Shown: piece by piece, positions 57,122 through 64,000 of the stretch
How the letters are laid out: each line of letters starts with the position of its first letter
Position numbering within the stretch: the first letter of the stretch is position 1
Source: Choristoneura fumiferana
Taxonomy: Eukaryota; Arthropoda; Insecta; Lepidoptera; Tortricidae
Assembly: GCF_025370935.1 (NCBI RefSeq)
Contig: NC_133481.1
Location: 5,731,855-5,795,854 of the forward strand
Length of the DNA stretch: 64,000 nt
Direction of reading: 5' to 3'
Made by a program: the position numbers and the translations under genes
Notes under the pieces: model-generated
The model's database searches: none
The model's input: the letters and a program-made list of their open reading frames with translations, nothing else
What the model was told of the DNA's origin: nothing

Positions 57122-59280
57122 TACGTAAATATTGTATCCTTTTTTGCTACTTCACTTTGAATGCGAGGAAAAAAACAAATTTTACAATAATTACAATAAT
57201 CACAATGATATGCGGTTTAGGAGTTTCCAGAGTAAATTAAAAAAAAATCCCTAGAGATCAATAAGTAGCTTTAGTCCCGATATGCAGAGATTAAAGTAGC
57301 ATGAGAAGTGAAAAAGTACAAAGAATGTTGCCTACTTTAGCCTCGGGTATTATCCTGAGAATGATAGAAGAGGTGGTATTCGGATATACTAGGCCGATAC
57401 ACCGACCTTCATGTTTGTAGAAACTAAGTAGTAGTTTAGATAAGTACCATTTTAATATTAGCATACTAATGTAGTTTTATTATAAGTGCTTTGTTACTAA
57501 CAATCTATGGATCTTTGAAATCTGAACATAAATTATTTTTGTTTGTTTTTATTTATTTTACTAACGGACTGACACGACTAACGATTATATTAATATTCAT
57601 GAAAAAACAATATTCTTTTGGTCAAAGGCAAACCAGTACGTGAAGAACCAAAGAATTCGAAGATGGATAGTGAAATATTTTATAATGAATAACTTTACCC
57701 CTAAAATCAAATTAAAAATAATGAAAAACCCTGCTTATGTACTGCTGATACCTTAAATTACTTCCCAAAAACACTTTGCTTTAAATTGCAGCAATACGTC
57801 GAAAAGTTTTTTTCATTCCGCGCGCTCGCTAATAAAGCATTTAACTAATTTATACATTTCAATCCACGAGTACGTAACAGGCACTTAGAAATTCCTTCGA
57901 ATTACGAAGTTAGATGGAATAAAACCCCTTTGACTTGACGAATAGCAGAAGGTAACAAATGTGTATAATCAAAAGTTTGAAAAGATTCATTGCTGCAAAT
58001 TTTGCCCGCCGAAATATGATCCAGCTTGAGGTGGAGTTTACGTGAGACATGGCCCGGGGCGCGTCTGGCGCGCCACTTTCATCTTGCTGGAGACTGCTCA
58101 AAGGACGCGTCCGCTGCAGGAACAAAACGCAGAGCCAGTAAAAAATCTATTAAATCACTCCTCGCAATTCTCTTTTTTTTAATAATTATGATGTTCCTTT
58201 GATCTCGCCGGTTGTGGGTAAACTAATAAATAATTAAATTATGATTTTTACGGCGTGTTTTACCTCTCTGCCAATTTACTGTTATCCGATGTGACGTTTA
58301 TCTGGTGCATGATCCCGTCTCTGTTTAATTTTTCACGAAGGTAGTGACCGGAGGAGTTGGTGGTGAAAGAAGAAGAGGCAGGAACAAGGCAGACCAGTAA
58401 TATTTATTAAGGAGAAGGCACCTGCGGACAAACAGACGCGGTCTTAAGTAAGTAAGGTATGCTACGACATTGTATCAACAGTTATAAAAATACATAATCA
58501 ACTTACGTTTCGGTGCCTTATTCTATATTTTATACAATTTAATAATAGTCAAGCCAAGCAACTTCTAGCTTCTAGCTTAGGACAAGCCGAGGAACTTCTC
58601 CAAAGCACTGCACAACTTTTGGAGACTATTGAAGGAAATAAACCTTCCTTCGTAATAAGAATAGTAAATTATAAGCTAGTTAGGGAGTTAATGAAGGTTT
58701 TACAGAATGGCGAATAGACAGGTATCTTTCAGCTTTCAGGTTCGGCTCGGAAGCTCTGAATAGAATCACCATTCTGACGTAAATCGAACAGGTGTGGAAT
58801 TTAGAATAAGTAATTTGAATTTAAATGTCTTTTTTTAGAATGTGTGCTAAACCAGACAGTCCAAAGAGTTAGGAAGAACCGAGTTACATCACACCTCGTT
58901 ACTGTCTATGCTGGTTGCTAAATAATCAAAGGTATCACAAGTATCAGTCAAATAAGACAACAGGAACTTAACAGAGTGGTGAAGCAGGCCGTGAAATCTA
59001 TAAATTATTAATAGAATTTCCTATTTCCTGTTGACTGTAACGCGAACTCAATGTTTTTTCACTCAAGCACCTATTGATTTTCGTACAAAAATGACAAATT
59101 CCGAAAAATAACGCTAAGAAATAACACGTGGAATAAATACTCATTAAAATACTAAGAAAAACAGGGGAACCGTAAAATTTCCCGTGCACGGCTCAAGAGT
59201 TTTGTGCACACATGTGTGCGCACGCCCTGCGCGGGTCGCGGTAAGGGTGCAACCTCATGCAGCAGATCGTCGCTCGTTTG
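57122..59280. other. Unassigned DNA with a low-repeat part at 57780-58330
   Basis: No gene recognised. The frame at 57910-58125 (minus) lacks a domain. The 57780-58330 part has higher GC and no dispersed repeat. Confidence 0.25.
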
Positions 59281-59574
59281 CAGCGCTAAATCTGGTCACG
59301 TGACCCGATTTTTAATGTCCCGCGACTCAAAAAAGTAGCGTCAAGTCGCCGCGTCGAACAGCAGCGTCAACATGGCTGTTTGCAGGAATATTAGAAGGTG
59401 ATTTCTTAATTTCATTAAGTGGCAGTCGTGGCAGTGGTATAAATAAAAGAAATTGGAGTGAATGAAAACAAAAAATAACAGTGTTTTTCCGAAATTGAAG
59501 AGGTTTTTTTCCAGCGATAAAGCTCAACATTTTCAGCATTGTCCCTATATGTCACGTGACCAGATTTGACGCTG
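59281..59574. mobile_element. Candidate element with inverted ends containing GTCACGTGAC
   Basis: CAGCGCTAAATCTGGTCACG (59281-59300) continues to TGAC at 59304, and its reverse (GTCACGTGACCAGATTTGAC, 59551-59570, then GCTG) ends at 59574. The arms match over 24 bases with two changes. Each arm holds the 10-base palindrome GTCACGTGAC, the class of E-box bound by MITF/TFEB-type factors in animals. Confidence 0.5.
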
Positions 59575-59814
59575 GAAACGAGCTTCGAGGCTACATGAGG
59601 CCGCACCTTAAAGCTGTTTGCTCGCGCGCTCTGTCGCATGCTTTGAGCATTTATCTAGATAAATACTCAAAGGTCGCATGTGCTGTATCCGCGATCCTTG
59701 ACACTGAAGAAATACCCTGCAAATCAAGCTTTACCCGCGGCTTTGTCTATCAGAAATACATTTTCCCTTCCTGAATAGTCCCTTTTATCGAAATAGTGTT
59801 TTATCTACACCCAT

Positions 59815-59890
59815 ATCCAGGGCCGTCTTTCACCTATTAGAGGCCCTGGGCATATTAGGATAACGGGGCCCTATGACCCATAATAAAGCA
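59815..59890 (+). repeat. Short dispersed-repeat fragment
   Basis: AGGGCCGTCTTTCACCTATT and GAGGCCCTGGGCATATTAGG have the look of a common transposon end; only one copy is seen in this window. Confidence 0.3.
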
Positions 59891-60289
59891 CTATATAGCT
59901 ATTGGTTATCTTTTGGTAATGGAGTAGGTATTGTCAAAAAGCACTACCATCGGTCAGAGTTTTCCAGGATTTTTCTTTGTTTTATTTTAATATAAAACAT
60001 GATATAATAATAAGTAGTGATGCCATGCATATATATAACCTAATATATATTATGTAACCTGACTTATATTTTATTTTGTAAATAATAAGCAGAACGAACG
60101 CTTTCAGATCGAAAATCAACAAAATTCCATGAAAAATACCACTTCCTGTGAAATCCTTCCCACTTCCTGTAGGTATATTTTGTCCATTTTCCTTGTTTCC
60201 AATGCCAGACTTGCACTCACAAAGTACAAACAGCATGGCACCACTACGTGTATATAACTAAAGAGCGCTCAGTACGTTATATTTCATGT

Positions 60290-60620
60290 TATTTATTCGT
60301 TTATCTGTCGATATTACATAAACATATTGTTTCAGATTTCCAAAAGTGGGTGGTCCGGTTTAGCAAAAGTGGGTGGAGTTTGTTGTTCGCGGTCTCAAAG
60401 ATCGCAACTGGATGCCATATAATGGTCTCGCCGAACGACCAGGGCCGACTCCATCCGAGAAGTCTGCATTTATGCCCATGCGAACAGTCCCATTTCGGGC
60501 ACACCACATTGCTTATGTAATTTTGTATCTTACCCCATTTTATATTTTGTTATTGTTTTATTTTACCTATTGTTTGTGTGTCTCTAATAAACTTTTTCAT
60601 TTTTATTTTCATCACCCGAG
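60290..60620 (+). other. Unrecognised GC-richer stretch ending in an AATAAA signal
   Basis: Open frames exist on both strands (60248-60675) with no known domain. AGTGGGTGGTCCGGTTTAGC and AAGTGGGTGGAGTTTG form a partial direct repeat. TCTCTAATAAACTTTTTCAT near 60580 is a possible polyadenylation site. It may be the 3' end of a transcript or retroelement. Confidence 0.25.
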
Positions 60621-60693
60621 AGCATTAGAGCATGCGGTGATGAAAAAACTCGGATGTTTCGCTGTCGTCGCTTAAATATTAATATTATTAGGT

Positions 60694-60875
60694 ACTAGCT
60701 GTTGCCCGCGGCTTCGCCCCCGTTGTAATTTTTCCAAATTTTCTTTCATAAAAACCTTCTCCTGACAATAACAAATACAACAAAAAAAGAATTAGCGGAA
60801 TCGGTACAGCCATTCCCGAGTTTTGCGCTTAGCAACACATTTTACGATTAATTTTTATTTATTTAGATTATTCTA
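60694..60875 (+). repeat. Dispersed repeat starting ACTAGCTGTTGCCCGCGGCT
   Basis: The start resembles that of family F at 10036. The 3' part carries CGGTACAGCCATTCCCGAGT and GCGCTTAGCAACACATTT and ends in ATTTTTATTTATTTAGAT. Confidence 0.55.
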
Positions 60876-61036
60876 GCGCTTTCTGCGCACGGCCGTCTAA
60901 GTGTGAACATGTCGTCGTAGCTCCGCTGTAACTCCGATGCAGCATGTGTCTCCGCTATCCAAAGCACGACGACGAACATACCCCTAGGCTGAAGATGAAG
61001 AATTACTGCATCGACTTGCGAAAAGGCAGTAAAACT

Positions 61037-61170
61037 GGCCCTGTACTACGAAATGCAAAATTCAAACTTCGTCTCTTGTCGTCCCACTGACGCTAATATT
61101 ATTTAATATAAGAGTGAGAGGGACGGTACGATACGAACTTTGATTTTCGAATTTAGTAGTAGCCCCCCTG
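61037..61170. mobile_element. Palindromic MITE, CAGGGCTACTACGAA family, copy 2
   Basis: GGCCCTGTACTACGAAATGC and TAGTAGTAGCCCCCCTG are the degenerate ends. GAGAGGGACGGTACGATACG inside is the reverse of the block in 12930-13060. Confidence 0.7.
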
Positions 61171-62145
61171 TTCTTCTCAGAACATTGTATTTTGTGGTCA
61201 CGTCTCTTTACGCTGCGTCACATTTCTCCTTAAACGACGTCAATCACATACAAAACTAATGTTATTATAGGTGAAAAACTTAAACAAATGACCTGTTGTA
61301 ATTAAGTAGTAGTAACGTGTCCGTATAAACAAATTAACGTTCCAGATTCAAATACAAATGCAAATAATTTTGTTTGTCAAACATAGGTTAAAATAGTTGG
61401 TACATTAATCATAAACTTTGTATCACTATGCTGCGCCCATGGGCATACAAATATAAATGTCTTGTAGGTAGGCAAGAATGTGACGAATGTGTACTGTGTG
61501 GTTGAATAGCCCTGCAGTATACTAAATAGTTTTAAAAGTTGCCAAACTATCACGCATATTCAAAAAATGACTTAAGCGCCATATTAACTCTGTGCACTAC
61601 TACATACAACAGGTCATTTGCTTAAGTTTTTCACCTATATATTTGGGCTTTTTTTGGTGCTAGTAGAATAAGTTTTCTTATATATAATATGCGAAATGCA
61701 GCAGACATGATTCCAAATGATTTTTTACTGTTCGTCTGGTTCTGCTCAAACGATAATTGAGTTCGTGGATAAATTTATCGACAAAGTAAGCTGTGACTGA
61801 CAGTGAAATGTACATCACTATTAGCACACATACAAAAACTGACGTTTGACGTTAGACCAAAAAACGTACATCCTTGAAATCGGAATTCGCTTTTGCAGTA
61901 CCTATAGTTGACGTTTTTTTAATTTAACAATGGCATTAATTACATGATCGGAGTACAACTATATACGGTTGACTTCAATCATATTTGGACTCCATCTAGT
62001 GGCTTATTCATCTGAGGGTTTTAAATATAAATCGCACGACAATTTGATCTTTAGGATCTTTCTTTTGAGGACTTTACTGATTTGTCTTGAAAAAAGAATC
62101 GTGACAGGGCTACTAATGTTACGATGTTAAAATGTTACGAGTATT
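61171..62145. other. Unassigned DNA
   Basis: No gene recognised. A segment near 61246-61290 (AACTAATGTTATTATAGGTG, then AAAAACTTAAACAAATGACC) is matched in reverse at 61611-61640, suggesting another element of about 350 bp. Confidence 0.3.
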
Positions 62146-62149
62146 ACGA

Positions 62150-62425
62150 AAAAAAAAAGCCGTGGTGGCCGAGTGGTTTGACCTATGGCCTCTCAAACAG
62201 AGGATCGTGGGTTCAAACCCCGACTCGCTTGAAAATTACCACGAGCTTTACGGTCAAGGAAAACATCGCGAGGAAACCTGCACAAACCGGCGAAGCAATT
62301 CAATGGTGAGTGTGAAGTTCCCAATCCGCACTGGGCCCGCGTGGGAACTACGGCCCAAGCCCTCTCATTCTGAGAGGAGGCCTGTGCCCAGCAGTGGGAC
62401 GTATATATATAGGCTGGGATGATAT
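62150..62425 (+). mobile_element. tRNA-derived SINE, family 3
   Basis: A tRNA-Ser/Leu-like head (GCCGTGGTGGCCGAGTGGTT; B box GGTTCAAACCC at 62210-62220) is followed by a body with GGAAAACATCGCGAGGAAAC and the tail GAGGAGGCCTGTGCCCAGCA, ending GGCTGGGATGAT. A body is fused to the head, so it is a SINE and not a tRNA gene. The same tail is split around 39470 and 40063. Confidence 0.82.
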
Positions 62426-62772
62426 TAATGTGTTTACATGTAGGTTAGATACTGGAGTAAACACCATTGTAGCCCGTTAATGAATTAATTTAAATTCAAA
62501 TTCAAAAATATTTTTAAGTATTTTATTCGGATATTAATGACTTTGCGCTTTAGCCTGCCAATAGTTGCAGAGCCAACAAAATTCTTAATTTTATAACATT
62601 CATTAATATTAACATTTTTGCTTTCACTGTAAGTAATATCCATAAAAAACTGGGCAAGTACGAAGGGCCACGCGTGCTGAGGAGTCCGGAAAAACTAATG
62701 ATCATAGTATTTCTACCAAAAACAAATTCAAATTCATATATAGCGTAAGTAGGTTATTTATTTAGATATTAA

Positions 62773-62913
62773 GGGGCTGTTTCACCATCCATTGATTAGT
62801 GTTAACTGACGGTTAAATGTGATGCCGTCTCTATTTGTTTTGTTCGAATAGACGGAGACGGCATCACATTTAACCGTCGGTTAACACTAATCAATGGATG
62901 GTGAAACAGCCCC
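62773..62913. mobile_element. PIF/Harbinger-like MITE, GGGGCTGTTTCACC family, copy 3
   Basis: A 141-bp palindrome with 58-base arms that differ at one position; ends GGGGCTGTTTCACCATCCAT and its reverse. The flanks are TAA and TTA. It is the best-preserved copy of the three in the window. Confidence 0.88.
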
Positions 62914-62925
62914 TTAGTTATTCAA

Positions 62926-63290
62926 ACTTCAAACTTCTTTATTTGCACAGAATAATACAGTCAAAAAGATGGTTGATTATAATTATAACTTACTGTTCGG
63001 AACTTATTTGAATGAAATGTTTTTACATCATAATACTGATCCTTGCGTAACAATTTTCTTAAGCTATTTCGGAACTTAATAAACGGCAACTGCTGCAAAT
63101 CTAGAGGCAATTTATTAAATAGCTTCTTGCACATTGTGTAGCACTGCTTGGAGTAGAAAGCCGTCCTAGGCGCTCGTCCAGTCCAGGATTTCTGGTATTT
63201 CGAGGAAATGCAGTTTTTGCCGTTCTGAATAGATTCATATGCTTTTTAACAAAGATACAAGCTTCCAATTTACAGGGCGTCCACGGCTAT
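62926..63290 (-). pseudogene. LINE ORF2 C-terminus and 3' end, frameshifted
   Basis: On the minus strand the frame ends in a TGA near 62950 and is open upstream for about 85 codons. The last part has F-N-K-L-P, then F-I-K-F-R-N-S-L-R-K-L-L, the pattern that closes the ORF2 of Jockey/CR1-type non-LTR retrotransposons. Further upstream the expected N-T-R-N motif is in another frame (about 63190), so at least one frameshift separates the parts. The 3' end is an AATAAAGAAGTTTGAAGTTT-type tail (62926-62943). The endonuclease and reverse transcriptase domains are absent: a 5'-truncated, dead copy. Confidence 0.7.
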
Positions 63291-63299
63291 GCCACATGG

Positions 63300-63910
63300 G
63301 GGGAAGTACCTTAAATATTGTAGATAGACAATTTTACTAAAAGGAGACTTTGAAAAAGAATTTTAACTGCATTCAAAGATTTTTGAATAATTGCCTGTCT
63401 GAACCGGGAATCGAAACCGTCATATGGTAAAAAAAACACACCCGTAATTTTACTCTATCACAGACCGATGAGAGGGCAGCGGAGAGTGCTCGCTCAGAGA
63501 AAAGTGACCACGTGACCGTATTACTTTAGTCACGGGTCACTTCTCTCTACGAAACCCTAAAAAACTAAGTGCTACAAAAAATCTGCATTCAAATAAATGT
63601 GTTAACAAGCCTTTGATCTAAATGCTATAAATTTTTAAAATACTTACCGAGATTTAGGAAAAAGCTACTACTAAGTGCTTTAACTGAATATTAAATTCAA
63701 AATAATTATATTCAAGAGGCTGAAATCAACAACTGGCATCTCTGAAAACGTAGTTTCACCTTTCGCCTTTTTTGCTAACCACCCTAATAATCCCACGAGC
63801 AGGTAAGTTGGCTTGGCTCCTGAAAGATGTGTTTCAGGAATCCTTACATCCCAATTGTACGGTCGACATCGTACAAGAATATTGCTAACTTTGCGACCTA
63901 CTTTTACGCA
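63300..63910. other. Unassigned DNA with a small hairpin
   Basis: An imperfect inverted repeat at about 63497-63548 (AGAGAAAAGTGACCACGTGA against its reverse near GTCACGGGTCACTTCTCTCT). No gene recognised. Confidence 0.35.
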
Positions 63911-63914
63911 TCAA

Positions 63915-64000
63915 ACACAGCCAAGCATTACGTGAAGCAGCAGTGCTTGCACTGTTGTGTTTCGGCGTGGAGAGTAAGACAGCCGGTGAAATTACTGGCA
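63915..64000 (-). repeat. Family J, reverse copy cut by the window end
   Basis: GTGAAGCAGCAGTGCTTGCA and TTTCGGCGTGGAGAGTAAGA match the reverse of 30058-30130. Confidence 0.7.

Noticed and set aside
60373..60675. 100-codon plus-strand frame
   Set aside because: No domain; the C-terminal part is a low-complexity hydrophobic stretch read from T-rich DNA. Kept only as an unrecognised region.

Overview
The window is a piece of an AT-rich insect nuclear genome, almost certainly from a moth or butterfly. This rests on three things. The only confidently recognised gene is an MBF2-family gene with intron-exon structure. The repeats have layouts I associate with lepidopteran genomes: several tRNA-derived SINE families, many short palindromic MITEs, and LINE tails ending in TTTGAC-like or TACAA-like simple repeats. 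The sequence also has long non-coding stretches, no operons and no bacterial-style genes. The species cannot be named from the sequence alone.

Coding content is very low. One two-exon gene lies on the + strand: exon 1 at 31324-31515, a 2227-bp intron, and exon 2 at 33743-33883. It encodes a 110-residue protein with a signal peptide and the conserved C-terminal part of the MBF2 family. Degraded retroelement coding sequence is visible at 62926-63290 (minus strand, LINE ORF2 C-terminus with a frameshift), and a weaker remnant lies near 3058-3300. An ORF with a plausible splice acceptor at 14724-15037 is unrecognised.

The rest is a mosaic of transposable-element debris separated by stretches with no recognisable repeat. 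Repeat classes seen: SINE family 1 (about 1942, 15418, 39761, and a fragment near 20990); SINE family 2 (4926, 5147, 15262, 25930, and a 28607-28909 copy with a perfect 12-bp target duplication); SINE family 3 (62150, and a split tail around 39470/40063); Tc1/mariner-like MITEs with TA duplications; PIF/Harbinger-like MITEs with TWA duplications; other palindromic elements; LINE 3' ends; and two foldback-like families (11937/25660 and 8003/54890). The foldback-like copies are built from many short degenerate words in inverted arms and are flanked by 9-bp direct repeats. Nested insertions are clear: SINE family 3 tail > MITE > SINE family 1 at 39470-40106; a foldback element inside a LINE tail at 54860-55575; SINE family 2 inside a foldback element near 25930.

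Stretches with few recognisable repeats and locally higher GC (1-221, 7251-7990, about 17930-20130, 22200-22760, 36940-37330, 41030-41290, 42930-44320, 51750-51930, 57780-58330) look like single-copy non-coding DNA and may hold regulatory sequence, but this is inference. Short exons of a larger gene spanning the window cannot be excluded by eye.
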